The notes below the pieces were generated by a model, which had not been told where the DNA came from, made no database searches, and worked only from the letters and a program-made list of their open reading frames with translations. From Nectonema munidae (taxonomy: Eukaryota; Nematomorpha; Nectonematoida; Nectonematidae), in contig JAUIRK010001046.1 of NCBI GenBank assembly GCA_030549495.1, positions 458,501 through 522,500 on the forward strand: a stretch of DNA of 64,000 nt, written 5' to 3'. Numbering within the stretch: the first letter of the stretch is position 1; each line of letters opens with the position of its first letter. Position numbers and translations under genes: made by a program. This document shows positions 12,701 through 25,045 of the stretch, one piece after another.

Positions 12701-14760
12701 TTAGCATATTCTCGTTTCCCTTTTCTCAAGTAAATTGCATTTACTTGCTCTTGCTCACACTTCTTCGTTTACTCGCTTTGCACACAAACGCAATCAAAGC
12801 TATTATTCCACGATTATTCATAGCCAACTTTCTTGCAACTTCTTCTTCCTCTTTCTTTGTCTTGGCCCATTGCCGTTTTGACAATTGCGTTAACAAGCCT
12901 TAGAATATTATTATTGTAAGAAGAGACTAAACACTGGAAATAGAAACGAATCGACAAAACGTACTTCAAAAGCTTGACATTTTAAAGTGTATGTAAAGTT
13001 TAATGCAATGTTACTTTTCAAAGTCTTTTTTCATGAAAGATTAAGACTAAAATAGATTAAGGTTGAAAATGATTTTGTAATCACAGTACTTTCTCAGTTC
13101 TACTGAAGGAATTAAAAAAAGTTCACGAGAAGATATAATACATTTTAAGAATAATTTTCAAATGAAATTTTTCTTAATGTCTTGGGCCTTCTCATAAGTG
13201 ATTTTTTCAATCAAATGAGAGTTTTTAAGAATTTATTTTTATAAGGAAAGGAAATTTTTGGCTTGTGGGTTTCCAGATATTTTAATAATAATCGATTTTT
13301 AAAATATTTGTTTGAGATTTAGTTTATTAAAAAACATGAAATATATTTATAAATAGTTGTAAAATTTAGAAAGATTTTAACTGATACTATTTAAAAAAAT
13401 TCTAAAAAGGAGATATTTTTATTTCAAATTTTACTATAACATTTTTAAAGGAGAAAAGAAATGGATGCCATTGTAGATTAATCTAAGATCTTAATTTTGT
13501 CATAAAAGTCGCGCACCTGAAAAAACTCTCTCAGTCTCAACTGAATTTGTATAGGAATAATTTTCATAATTTTTTTTTATAATTGAGTTTTTTATTGTCT
13601 TTTTTAGTTACTTATAAAAAATATATTTTATATCTATAACGTAATTATTATAAATACTTTGGATATAAAATAGCTTTTTAATATTTCATATTTTAGAATT
13701 TTAGTCAACAATTAGTCTAACCTTGAAATTGGTCTTTGTCAACATCTCGCGAAGCCCACTCAATATTGCAGTAATAATTGTGAAGAGAAATATTTATTTT
13801 CATCATCATTTCCTGCCGAAAGACTCGTCAATTAGAACTTAATTTTTCATTTTAAGTATAATTAAACGAGATTTTGGCTTTCATTTTCTACTTTGTTGGT
13901 ATTGCATTGAGGAGAAGAAATTTCTTTGATAATGCGAAATCGAACATGGACTTCAGGATGAATATCTTACGCTTCTACCGGTCGGCGATCGGCCGATAAC
14001 ATCTTGAAGCATATTGAACACAAAATGCTTCAATAAAAACGTTCATTATTTCCAGGTTTCCCAATTGTATGCGAATTGTGCGAAAATGAGATATTCAGGG
14101 TGGAATTTTTTTATAAAATATTTCAGCATTGCATATAAATAAACAATATTATAATATTTTTTCAAAATTTACATTTTACATAAGAATTTAATAAAGTCAG
14201 AATTACAATAAAAACAAACATTTTCTATCTCAGCTGAAATATCACTTATTGTTCAGGATTGAGGATTTGTTTGAGTCTAAACTCTAAATAGAAGAATGGA
14301 TAATGAATTATTTTTCTTGTAGTAAGGAATCTATGGAAGAGAAAATTTTTAGAAAGGATTTATTGAATAAAAATTTTAATTAAAGTTTGACATAAGGGTA
14401 AAAGTTTATTTTTACTTCATATAGGCCGGTTTTTGAATTTTCAAGATTCTTAGTGCGCGATTTAGAAAATTTTTTGAGAAACCGTATCACATTGCTAGAA
14501 TGCATTGAGACGTTTAAAAGGTATTAACGTACAGAAGTGTTGCATAATTGATGTTTTACTTTATCATTCAGTATTCGACGTCTTGCACTGCTATTAGAAA
14601 TTTTAAGAAGCCTCGTAATTAACATATGAGCCCAGGCACAATTGTGTTAGGTAAGTGAAGTTTAATTATTTTTTTCATTATTTACAGCCACTTCAAGCGT
14701 TTTTTTCCTTTGAATTATTTGATATTTGGTAATGCTCATTTTATAACAAATATATTTGAA
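6796..14760. other. Long AT-rich gene-poor stretch
   Basis: About 8 kb without a recognisable gene or transposon. It contains a dinucleotide (AT)n tract at 8494-8514 and a short (AAT)n tract at 12597-12613. Zones at about 7780-8330 and 12700-12900 are less AT-rich than their surroundings and could hold conserved non-coding or exon sequence, but I see no supported splice or frame signal. Lying downstream of the Hmx-like gene, it may contain its regulatory DNA; that is inference. Confidence 0.45.
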
Positions 14761-14809
14761 AGAAGGAATTCAGCAAGACAATATGTTAGATGAGATGCAT
14801 AAGTAATAC

Positions 14810-14815
14810 TTTATT
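14810..14815 (-). terminator. Candidate polyadenylation signal of the Hmx-like gene
   Basis: AATAAA on the minus strand, about 195 bp after the stop codon of the homeobox exon. In AT-rich DNA this hexamer is frequent by chance. Confidence 0.3.
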
Positions 14816-15009
14816 TTACTACTTGTATATAAATACGTAATTACATTGTATATATAATGGAGAATAATCGACATATCGACTAGAAACACTATTGCCATGT
14901 GTATATATACTATGCGTAACAGTATAAGACTATATGAAATCATAAATTGCACAAAATAATCAAAGATATAATTAAAAAACTACGCATTCGTAGGATTGAA
15001 ACGTTACTT

Positions 15010-15557
15010 TTATATACATGTGAAAAGTCTCTTATTTTTGGTGAGGGCGCTTAAACCTTCAAGCTCATGATGAGAGGAGGCGAAGAAAGAGTGATAGATG
15101 TGAGAAGGTAAGAACGCAGAATTGAAGGAAAGCGACTGCGTTTTGAAGTCATCTTTCGACGAAATATTCAGTTCTTGTCTGTTTTTTGAGGAGGTTTCAT
15201 CGAGTAGGGGATTATTGGATTTGAATGAAGTGTCGTAGTTTACAAGACCATCACAGCTGGTGTTTAAGCGACGCTTCCATTTGTTGCGACGATTTTGAAA
15301 CCAAATTTTGACTTGAGTTTCAGAGAGATTCAAAGAAACCGCTAAACTGCTCCTCTCATTTCCGGATAAGTAACGTTTGAATTCGAACATGGATTCCAAT
15401 TGGTAAACTTGGTTCCTTGAAAAAACCGTTCTACTCTTCTTCTTCTTCTTGTCCTCCATCATTTTGTCTGGGTTGTCGCAAAATTTCAAGTTTGCTTCTT
15501 CATGCTTTCCACCATTCTCAAAGTTGTCAGAGAAACTTTCAAAGTGAATATTGTTAC
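15010..15557 (-). CDS. Hmx: Hmx/NK5-like homeobox protein, 3' terminal exon
   Basis: The homeodomain spans about 15265-15444 and reads [17 protein letters not shown] ... [18 protein letters not shown] ... [15 protein letters not shown]. It carries Trp48, Gln50 and Asn51 and the KRYLS and FSRxQVxQLES signatures of the Hmx (H6, NK5) class of sequence-specific transcription factors. A lysine run precedes it as a nuclear-localisation-like patch. The tail is about 84 residues and lacks the usual conserved Hmx segment just after the homeodomain. The open frame extends upstream of the first in-frame Met (codon at 15460-15462) to a likely splice acceptor TTATTTAAG just above 15557; a stop codon lies across that acceptor, so earlier exon(s) must supply the N-terminus and were not found. 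Hmx genes usually have an intron upstream of the homeobox, which fits. The domain differs from canonical Hmx at many positions (Met, Phe, Asn, Asn, Ser), so this is either a fast-evolving orthologue or a paralogue. Confidence 0.85.
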
Positions 15558-15983
15558 CTTAAATAATTTGCTATAATGATAAAACTAATTTAGTGAGAGA
15601 AAAGTATTCAAATTCTTAAAGCATTCTTTCCGTTCAGGGATTCAAATCTTGTTTATATGAAAATGGTTCATTCTAGAAAAAATGTTTAGAGTAAGGAGAA
15701 GTTTACGAATGTTGCGATGGGTAAAGGGTATAACTAAGAATGTTATAAAATGAAAAATGGAATAATGAAAAGGGTGTAGGAAAAAATTAACACAAATTGT
15801 AAGGAAAACATAAGGGCATTGACAAAAAAGTGATTGAGTCAATCGATATACGATCGATATGATTTAAAAAAGAGGCTATCAACACTTTAAGAATAGAAAA
15901 GGGAATATATGCACACACTCTTTATCAAATTTCGAATAGTGTTTAACCAAAATATTTGCTTATATTGTATTGAATCTTGTAAC
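15558..15983. other. Presumed Hmx-like intron or upstream DNA
   Basis: Minus-strand intron sequence is expected directly above the acceptor at about 15558. The 66-codon minus-strand open frame at 15642-15842 is hydrophobic AT-rich translation with no recognised domain. I see no second exon. Confidence 0.4.
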
Positions 15984-16233
15984 CAGGGGTCTATAAAGAC
16001 GGAACTAATGAAGCTCTAGCATCTCTCCTCTCCACACCGACCTCTTTCGAAAGTTTTGCTAAATAATTTTGAAAAATTATTGACAGTATAAATAATATTT
16101 GATATTTCTATACAATAATTATTTAAAATTAAACTCATAAGCAAAGAAAATTAAAACTTTATAACAATGAAATATTTTTAAATGTCTTAGCCCCCAATTT
16201 GCCCCAGATAAAGAGGTTCTTGATCCACCCCTG
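15984..16233. mobile_element. hAT-type MITE
   Basis: A 250-bp element that begins CAGGGGTCTATAAAG and ends TTGATCCACCCCTG, imperfect inverted repeats of hAT type. Flanks CTTGTAAC (15976-15983) and CCCGTAAC (16234-16241) agree at 6 of 8 positions, as expected for an aged hAT 8-bp target-site duplication. Non-coding. It sits upstream of the Hmx-like homeobox exon, possibly in an intron. Confidence 0.6.
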
Positions 16234-19200
16234 CCCGTAACTAAACTTTTTTCTAAAAACAATTTCATTTCAACTAAAAATAAAATCTTTACATAAAAAT
16301 CGCTTGTATCACAAGAGCTAGAAAATATTCAAAATTTGTTGTCGCTCTCATTTCTTTTCAATAAATTCATCACTATAAATTCAATTGCAAAGTTTTATTT
16401 ATGTCTGACGAACAAACGAGATTATAAGATAACGGCATACTTTTACCCCTACAAAAATAATTTGTTAGACTATTTTAAATTGTATTAATGAAAAAGTAAA
16501 CGCAGTCTTTGTTCAAATTAGATAAATTTTTGAAAACTATGGCTATCAACGGTTTTTCAAATTTTATGTATTAATAAAGAGTCTATTTTTAAGTTCTTTA
16601 CTTCCATGCTTAAAAATATAGATGAAAGTACAGAGAAAATATTTCTTCTGGAGTAAACAATCATTTTTAAAGTTAAAAAGTGGAAATGAACAAAAACTTT
16701 ATTTAATTTGTTCTACACCAGAAATACGCAATGGACTCAACGGAAGAATATCTATGCGATAGGGAGTGTATATAATATACGCAGTATCCGAAATCAGACA
16801 ACCCTATCCCTTCAAGATGGCATTTACCCTCAAGGATAATTGCTCATATAAATCACCTCCTAAGACAGGAATGCTCAACATGAAGCGCAAGGGATGAAAT
16901 CCAGACCAATTCAATTTCTCGTGTGATCAACTGCTCGTTTGAATGAAAAAGGAAAGATTAGATTTTATATTATGTACAAATTTTAAAAAATAAAAGACAT
17001 TTTAATCGTTTCAATTAACAAAATTTTAATGTAAATTGAAAATTATTAATGTTAATTTTAAAATTATTGAGATTTTTTATTTAAGTTCTAGGGCATAAGT
17101 CGCCAATGAGTGTTTTGCGAAACTCTAATTGTCCGTGAAAAAAATCTGTTGTCCTCTATAGTAATAACCTATGGTCCGTTATCATTTTATTAAATTAAAA
17201 TGTTATATCATTTTGTCTTTTCAATTTGTTCCAAATTTTGAATATGAGTTTGCTTAAATTTGAATTTCTAATTTTTTAGTCTCATCAATCGCATATTTTT
17301 ATTCAAATGTAGGTAAATGAAGTGTTCATTTTTTAATTTAATGGTTCGTAGGATTTCTAACTATAAGAGTAGTGGCCAGTTCTACACTCTAGGAAAATTA
17401 CTTTGTTCGTTCGAGTTTATTTCGCAAACAAAACAGAGACATGTAACATAACGAAAAAAATGGAAACATCAACAACAATAACAAAAAAAGAGACACGCAG
17501 CAATATTAAATATAAGAGTGGATAACCAAAAAGCCATAAAGCCGCTTGTATGATTAACGATGAAATCAGGATGTGATTAAGACTGAAAGAAACATGATAT
17601 ATTGAAGGAATAAGAGCAAAAAGGAATAATTTAATTTAAGTTTTAAATATAAAAGATAAAACGAATTAATTAACTAATTTTAATAAAGTAAGAATATTCT
17701 TACATAACATGACCGATATATAGTGAATCGAACTTATAACTGTAGTTACAGTTAGATCGTTTATTCTATGCTGGAAGCTTATTGGTGTTCAGTTGTGTCA
17801 ATCAACATCAACTATGGTTCATTGAAAGTAAGTTTTTTGTCGTTGTATCATTTTAAAGAAATCCTCCAAAATATAAATTCTACACACCCCAGAAAATTAT
17901 ATTCAGTTAATTAGTTATTTAAAAACTGTTATTTAATTTTAATGAGTTTTTAATTTGTCCAAGATAATATCTAAAACAATATATACATTTTTGTTCCTTT
18001 CATGTTCTAACTCTAGAGTCTAGACTCTAGACTTCTAGAATATAGTATATAGAAGAATATACTAGCGTCACTATAAGTCAATAGAATGACAATCACAGAG
18101 AAGTTAAATTGTAAACAATATTGCTGTTTTATACGGTTCTAGAGTAGGCAAGATAACTATATATACCTACAATGTATTCCAAATTCAACTATAAAAAAAA
18201 CAAATAATCATAATACTGGGAAAGTTAGTTAACTACATTTCCCAAAAATTCATAATTGATCGTTATTATTAACTAATTTGTTTCATATGCGAAATCTAAA
18301 TATCTAACTTCTTTTTTAAGCGATGATTTCAATTTTTCTCCACGATTTAAATTTAATATTTGACTAAATTTGGGAATTTTGAAGCTGTGTAAAAGGAACA
18401 TAGATTATTTAAATGTCTTTTTCTGAAGTTTTTTTTAAATTTAGTAAATTGTAATTTTGAATTTTACCATTAAAGATACCAATGTTAACCAAAAAATTTC
18501 TCTGTGATCTATTTTATTCTAGTACGCAGTAAAGCATGAGTTTATTCTTATGGATTAAAAAATTGTTGTCATGAACAAGAGAATTTATTCAATTGATAGT
18601 CTTTTGAAAAGCTTCTTTTGATAGCTTCTTGAAAAGAATGAGTGATTGGAAAAGCTTATGTGTGAGAAAGTATTTTCAAAAATGAAGCCTTCGAATCATG
18701 ACCACGAACGAAGTTGAATCATGAACATTTGAAAGCAGCAGTTTTCTTGTTTGAATGCAGCAATCTCAAACAAAATATTTGGATGTCTTAAATTATAAAC
18801 ACCAGTTTCGCAAATCTTGCTAACGTGTTTTTCATAAGTTTGTAAGTTTCAAATAAATGCGCACTCAATCTGTGATAAATGCATAGTATATATTACTAAC
18901 ATCGACTTCTTTTGGTTTGTATATTAAATATTTAAAGAACCGCCTACAAATAATAATCATGAAAAATTGGTGATACTAAGGAAAGCGTTCTTACCCAAAA
19001 GAAGTTCTGCTTTGAACAATTTGCTTCTTTGATAAAAGACTTCTTTTTCTTTGGACAGCGTTTTTTCGGAAGGACTAATCAAATTATTTATGAAAAATGA
19101 GTACTTTTTTTTGCTAACACTCATTCTGTATTTATATCATCACAACTCAATTCATTAATATTAAAATGGCAATCAAACACTGTAAATATAAAGTACATCA

Positions 19201-20055
19201 AATGCCACTCAAATATTTCTAGTGTTTTAATTGGTTTACAAGTATTTACTTTGATCAATTTTGTTCGCGTTGTATCTACAAACTCTTTGATAGGAAGGCG
19301 TATCGTTAATTGACATTCATGAAGCTTGAAGAGATAAGATGCGCTTACAAATGCACTTTTCTGAAGTACAGGTGAAGATAAGTAATCTGAGATTTAATAA
19401 AAAGGCTTTTCCAAATTCAAAAGCTTTGTTATCGTCATTAACATCTTAATTATTGTGATCATAGGAGTAATAGTGTGTTCTTCTTTCAATTATATTTCAA
19501 CTGGATTAGGAACACACGAAGATGACACGGTGAAAGTCGTGAAAGCACTTATAATAATGCTTTTTGTTACGAAAGCATAAAGCTTATTTCTCACTTTAAA
19601 CACATCCTTTAGGGTTCACCTATTTTTATGTAAAATCAAGGAGGCGCGTGTTTTCAAGAATGTCTTGCCATATTTTCTCAATGAAAAGAAAATGAGACTA
19701 GCGATATTAGCATAAATAAAAGAACATATTTATACTGATTTAATATACAAAACCTATTCGACCTTTTCGAAATGAAATAATGATTATAAAATTCAAATAA
19801 AATGGAAATCAACGACACAAAAACCAAAAAAGTTTCTCCATCATATAACTATTTAAATTCATTAAGTTGAGGTTTTAAAGTTATATACGCGGTTTTAAAG
19901 TTATTTAGAGTTATATCCTTTTGTGCACGCAACCCCAATTTCTATAGAAATAATATATTTCATGTCTACACGCCTGATTAGAAGATTGTAAAATACGTTT
20001 GATATCTTATATTCATTATTCCTTCTTATATCTTTCCAAAAAAAATAAATATAAA
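16234..20055. other. AT-rich stretch, nothing recognised
   Basis: No gene or intact mobile element that I can support. A short palindrome-rich patch with repeated TCTAGA lies near 18013-18047. Hmx 5' exons could be hidden here, but none is recognisable by eye. Confidence 0.4.
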
Positions 20056-20356
20056 CAGAGGCAGACCCACAAACCTAAGTTAGAGGGGGGGGGGGGGTAA
20101 AAATATAAAATTTTATAGAAAATAAGTTATAAATTCATTTTTCTTGGTTAACTTTTGAAAAATTCATTTACCATTTCAACTGCTTAAATTCTTAATACAA
20201 ATACAAATGCATGCACCCAAGACATAAATAAATACAAACAAGCATATAAGCCAATTAATATCTAGCTTGAAAAAAAATAACATTACCAGGAGGGAGGGAA
20301 GGTGCGGGGGGGGGGGGGGCAGCAGCTCCCTTTGCTCTCCCCTGGATTCGCCACTG
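20056..20356. mobile_element. hAT-type MITE (CAGWGGC ends)
   Basis: It begins CAGAGGCAGACCCAC and ends CTGGATTCGCCACTG, the same right end as the element at 20910-21173. It contains two poly-G tracts near 20085 and 20307. No clear target-site duplication. The open frame at 20267-20476 across it is not a gene. Confidence 0.6.
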
Positions 20357-20909
20357 ATAAAATATAATGTTGATTATTTATTTTCATTTTTGTTGTTGTT
20401 GCTGTTGTTGGCGCCCAGATTACGCTTTTTTATTACTAGCTTAACCAAACAGTCCAAAAAAACAAATTTTATTTGAAATTGAGGTAACAACCTTTATCTT
20501 CAAAAACGATCAGGGTCGAAGTTTTATTACCGTCGTTACCATTTTCCGTTACTTTGCACTTACAAAGAAAATTGGTACAAGAAACAAGATAAAACATGAT
20601 GTGAATAAGTAAAAACAATGTAAAGATAAAATCTACCTGGGTTATGTGAATCATCACTTCCTTTCATTTTTCCATTTTATTCGAGTGTAAATTTATTTAT
20701 TTTTAATATTCAAACACATTTTGAAAAGGCCATATTCAAAGTAATTTATTTTTACTAAGCTTTGGTAAAACTGAATAAATACAGCCAATAAGATATCTAA
20801 TTAGTCACTGACATTGAAATATGCACCAATAAATACTGTCATAGCATGAGTATAAATATTGATTTTTTCATAAATATATCCTATATAAAAACCACTATCA
20901 TCTACTACG
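20357..20909. other. Stretch between two hAT MITEs
   Basis: No recognised gene. A minus-strand 62-codon frame at 20469-20657 has no family match. Confidence 0.5.
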
Positions 20910-21173
20910 CAGTGGCGGATCCAGAAATTTCTTATGGGGGGCGAAATCTATTAAAATTTTTTGCAATTTTGCTAAAAGTCTTCAGGACAGCTGTATTATG
21001 TCTTTTAGAATCACTAATTACCTATGTTTTCATATTTTTAACATTATTTTGCCATGAATAAATTGCAAAAATTTATTTTTTATACATGTAAGGGTATACA
21101 TTAGTAAGGGTAATTTTCGAAGCCATTTTTCATAGGGAGTCTAGGCCCATGAGCCCCCCTGGATTCGCCACTG
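20910..21173. mobile_element. hAT-type MITE (CAGTGGCGGATCCAG ends)
   Basis: A 264-bp element with terminal inverted repeats CAGTGGCGGATCCAG and CTGGATTCGCCACTG (one mismatch) and subterminal G and C runs. These ends are widespread among hAT non-autonomous elements in invertebrates. The flanking 8-mers do not match, so the duplication is lost or the ends are slightly different. Confidence 0.7.
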
Positions 21174-21394
21174 ATACAAAGATATACTTTTTTTCGTTAA
21201 TAAAAATTTCTCATTATTTTCTTTTTTAATTTATTCAAAATTATTATTTGTATATTTTATCCATTAAAAATTCCCGGGCAAACTTTTCGGCCATTTGTTT
21301 TGATTAAAAAATAAAATGGAAAAAATGAAAAATTTATTTTTTTTATAAAATATTTACTTTGATAATATTTATACCTTCTTTTCAATACTTTATT

Positions 21395-22210
21395 TTAATT
21401 CCTTTAATCCGAATAAGTGAATAAATTCTTCGCCACATTTGTTCAATTATATTAAGATCAGGTCTTTGAGGTGGCCAGTTTTTTAGAAGACACATAGCAT
21501 TTTTATTTAAAAATTGTTGAGTCAAACCAGACCTATGGCAAGGAGTGCCATCATGTTTGAAATATATTACTAATATTCATAATATGGAGAAAATTGGTTG
21601 TAATTAATTAGTTGTATTTTATACTATTGAGTGTTTCATCATTTTTTAACAACTTTCTTCTACCATCGCATTTTATAAATCCTCAAAGCATCAAACTTTT
21701 TCTTTCGTGTTTAAACGTTTTTACGGTTTAATGTTTATCAAATTGCCTTCCTTTATGCCTTCTAACATATTCCTGTGAATTAGAATGAAGCTCAATCTTC
21801 GTTTTATCAAGAAAAATTACTTAAGCCAATCATACGCGCTCGATAAAATGTTTCCTTTCGCCAACTCAAATCATTTTTTAATTGAACTTTATTCTAAGCT
21901 GGGTTTTTAACTGCTGCAAATTATTATTTTTTCTAAATATTCCTTTTACGTTATCAATTGAAATGCCTTTTGATAAATTATTTTCTTCCATTAATCCTTG
22001 CAGAAAAATCAGTATAAATCTTTGATATTCTCACTAATTTTTGAATATCGTTTATCAATAATAGATAACCGCTTTTATTGGTTACAGTTCCTGTACTTTT
22101 ATATTTGGATAAAATTTGAGAAATATTACTTCTAGATGTATTTGATCATTTTGAAATAGCTCTTTGACTTTTGTTTATTGAAAGAAGGGTACTTTTCAAA
22201 TTTTTGAGAA
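21395..22210 (-). pseudogene. Tc1-like transposase remnant
   Basis: On the minus strand the pieces appear in the order of a Tc1 transposase. There is a helix-turn-helix segment with SINKSQRAISK and KYKSTGTVTNKSG (about 22080-22200), then KIELHSNSQEYVRR (about 21770-21810) and KHERKSLML (about 21700). Next are HDGTPCHRS, which contains the second catalytic Asp (about 21525-21560), and WPPQRPDLNIIEQMW, with the third acidic residue (about 21425-21475). The pieces lie in different frames, so frameshifts and stops disrupt the gene. No terminal inverted repeats were identified. It is a dead copy of a cut-and-paste DNA transposon. Confidence 0.85.
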
Positions 22211-22301
22211 AAGGGCTTTATCTCTTAGTTCCAGAGCCTACGCTCGCTGTGAAGCCAGTGATATACCTATAGCTATCATATGTGTGGAAAATATTCTTTA
22301 A

Positions 22302-22431
22302 CCCATTTACGACCAATGTTCCTATTTTGGAACATAAGTAATTTCATCTTCGTCTGCTTTTTTCAATGACTTTGGATATAAATCGTCTGCGTTTTATTAG
22401 ATATCGTCTGCTTTGCTTGGTCTTAAATGGG
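22302..22431. mobile_element. piggyBac-type MITE, copy 4 (opposite orientation)
   Basis: A 130-bp element between TTAA at 22298-22301 and TTAA at 22432-22435. The ends are CCCATTTACGACCAATG and CTTGGTCTTAAATGGG. The interior is the reverse complement of copy 2, including TTCATCTTCGTCTGC. It looks intact as a MITE. Confidence 0.85.
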
Positions 22432-22444
22432 TTAATACAAGCAA

Positions 22445-23230
22445 ACTTTTAGATTAAATAGAATTTGCCTAAAGAGCCTCATTTTGGCAGACAAATATTC
22501 ACCGACTACAATTTTTTCATCCAAAATTAGAATATCAGTTAGTTATGAGCGATTTTTCCATTTAGTAAGATTCTTTCGTAAAAAAAACGTATTCACAATA
22601 TATGAAAAGTTAGACAGAAAATATTTTTGCATCAAGAAATGTGTATTTCAGGTATTTATTGGCAAGATTTTGTTCAATTGTTTTAATATGCATCAAGAAG
22701 ATCAAAAGGTATGCAAAATATGGAAAAAGGTTATCTCACATTTCATCAATCGTCCATCTATCACCCATCTTTCAATCACACGACATCACCCGACACACTT
22801 CATCACCAATACATTTCATAACTCGTCATTTCATCATCATTAAATTTCATCATCACGACTTTGAAAATCAATATGGATTTGGTTATGAACAATCGCTAAT
22901 TACACAAAAAACTGTTCACTTTTAATTCTAAAATATTTGCATTGCATTTTATAAATATATTAAATTCAAACAAATCGTTCTGCCAAACCCGAACAACCCC
23001 TACTGTCCCTCTTGCAGTCGTGTAACTAGAATAAATACAGGATGGAGTGAATGTAAAGTTCCTTGCCCCTTAAAAGTGCAAATAACGCTTCAAAAGGTGG
23101 AAAACTGAAATTGACGAAAAGGAGGTGTGACAATTGTTTCAAAGGAGTACGCAGTGATCATTCATATACAGAAATCAAAATACTTTGCTCTCATTGTATT
23201 AAAGTGCTTTTCCATACATCTGAATAATGG
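22445..23230 (+). pseudogene. Possible piggyBac transposase remnant
   Basis: Near 22484-22590 the frame reads SPTTIFSSKIRISVSYERFF, resembling the piggyBac block before the core (FS x MSRxRF). Near 23090-23215 is LTKRRCDNCFKGVRSDHS followed by a second CxxC (CSHC), like the Cys-rich C-terminal finger of piggyBac transposases. The catalytic middle is missing or unrecognisable, so a large internal deletion would be needed. Direct adjacency to a TTAA-flanked MITE is suggestive. Individually both matches are weak. Confidence 0.35.
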
Positions 23231-23945
23231 TAAGAAAAAAACTGGAAACTTGGATTCATAAATCTATATGTCTACAATGCTCAAATCGAGATAAATAAAT
23301 TCTTTCTATAGCATCCAATGTTTGCAAAATATGAAGAAAAGTTGTAGCAAATCATTATCACATTTTATTATTATTAAAGGCTATAACATTTCAAGCGAGT
23401 TTTTTTAATCACATATTAGTATACAATACATTTTGTCGCCGATGGTAGAACGCTTCTCCCGTTCCCACACTGCCTTTTTTGATAAATATGGTGTTGACAA
23501 AGTATATATGTAATTTAAATATATACAAATGCATGGTATAAATGCAAAAATAGAATTTATTATAATTAATCAGAGTAGAATGGTGATGAGTAAGAGTATC
23601 ATTAAATCAAATGAATAAATATTGATCTTATATACAGTATACCCCATTCTATCATTATCTCTAAGATCGCGCTATACAATTTATAAAACTAGTAGTAATT
23701 ACTTTCTTTAGAGATATGCGCCACAAACCCACTCATTATAATATTGTGTTAGGTAAAATTATAACAATGTCCTTTTCCATTATTATAAAACTTCTCATAC
23801 AATTATTAATTCTTCTTCTATAAAAACTGAAAAGGGGAGCTTGTTAAATGAGACCTTTCTTTTCAAATTTTCTGAATAAAAACATGAACCGGTTAAACAA
23901 ACAATAAAAAGTAGAAAGCGTAAATGTTTTTTTACTTATATTATT
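23231..23945. other. AT-rich stretch, nothing recognised
   Basis: No supported gene or element end. Confidence 0.5.
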
Positions 23946-24200
23946 TTAACTCTTTGACGACCAATGTGACACCAGTGTCTGAAGAAATGAAATTTTTTGC
24001 TTTAATATATATAAAATTTCACTCAAAAAGAAGCCAGACGATTACTCTTCAAAATGTTGTTCCTAAAAGGGTTGATGTGTTATCTTTCAATATGAAGTAT
24101 GACATAAAATTAACTACTTTAACTTTAATTACTGTTCATATGCGGTTTGGTAACTAGATAGTGACCTCTCTGATCCTGAACATCAGTCATATCAGGGCAA
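23946..24200. mobile_element. Possible piggyBac-type element end
   Basis: TTAA at 23946-23949 is followed by CTCTTTGACGACCAATGTGA, close to the terminal sequence of the MITE copies (CCATTTACGACCAATGT). No matching right end was found, so it may be the left end of a truncated longer element. The open frame crossing it (23924-24157) is not a recognised protein. Confidence 0.35.
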
Positions 24201-24569
24201 TTGGATAAGATTGAAGCAATACTTTCTGCTATAGTGTTAAAAGAACTTGATGAGTGGAAAGAAAGATTTTTCGCTCTTAGTGTTAACTCTATTAGTGCCT
24301 TCACTAAAAATTTAATTGTAGAAAATTGGCTGAATCATATCCCTTCAAATTTGGTGACTTTTCCTAAAATCGCTAGCTGCATCTTTTGAAACGATTTTCA
24401 TGGTAGTTGAATGACCCTTTCATGTCCAAAACTGTCAATCAAAATCAAAAATTAAAATTTTTCAGCAAATATACAAAAAAAAGTATATTTTTGCTATATA
24501 CCTAATATGCAGCGATTTTTTGACATTTTTTTTACAGAACTGTTTTTCAGGCATACATTACTAATTAAA

Positions 24570-25045
24570 TTGCCACTTCGAGATATTTTTTAACCGTATT
24601 ATCCAAAATCCAGTACAGAAATAAAATAAGCATAGTCGATTTGCTATAAAACAGATATTTTATTTTTTTGAAAATATTTTTGAAGACAGTATCTAGAAGT
24701 AAACCGCAAATCTGATTGAAACTTTCAAATATTTTAAAACCATAAATGCCAAACCTGAGTCCAAAAATGAAACGAGCATCTTCCATTTGGCATAAAAACA
24801 GATATTTTATTTAAATTTCAAAAATATTTCTGTAGACATTAGACGTAAATCGAACATTTGATTGACACTTTAAGACATTTAAAACCTCTAAATGCAAAAA
24901 ATAATTTCAGAAATAAAAATTATCATGGTCGAATTGGTATAAAAACCAATATTTCATGTAAAATTAGAGAGAATATTTTGGGATATAGTTTTCAGATATA
25001 AACCGCAAATTTGATTGACACTAGCAGTAAAACCTCTACAAATTG
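24570..25045 (+). repeat. Tandem ~146-153-bp repeat inside the hAT element
   Basis: About three units. The landmark GATTGA(A/C)A recurs at 24714, 24860 and 25013. Shared blocks include GTAAACCGCAAATYTGATTG, TTTGGCATAAAAACAGATA or GAATTGGTATAAAAACCA, and ATATTTTATTTAAATTT. Units differ by many substitutions. The same unit occurs at 1218-1440 and 6591-6795, outside any recognisable hAT. Confidence 0.7.

Noticed and set aside
18013-18047. TCTAGA-rich palindromic patch as a regulatory site
   Set aside because: Short AT-rich palindromes are common here and nothing nearby links it to a gene.
24201-24389. A 62-codon plus-strand frame (LDEWKERFFALSVNSISAF)
   Set aside because: It looks protein-like but lies outside the hAT boundaries, matches no family I know, and is short; not enough to call.
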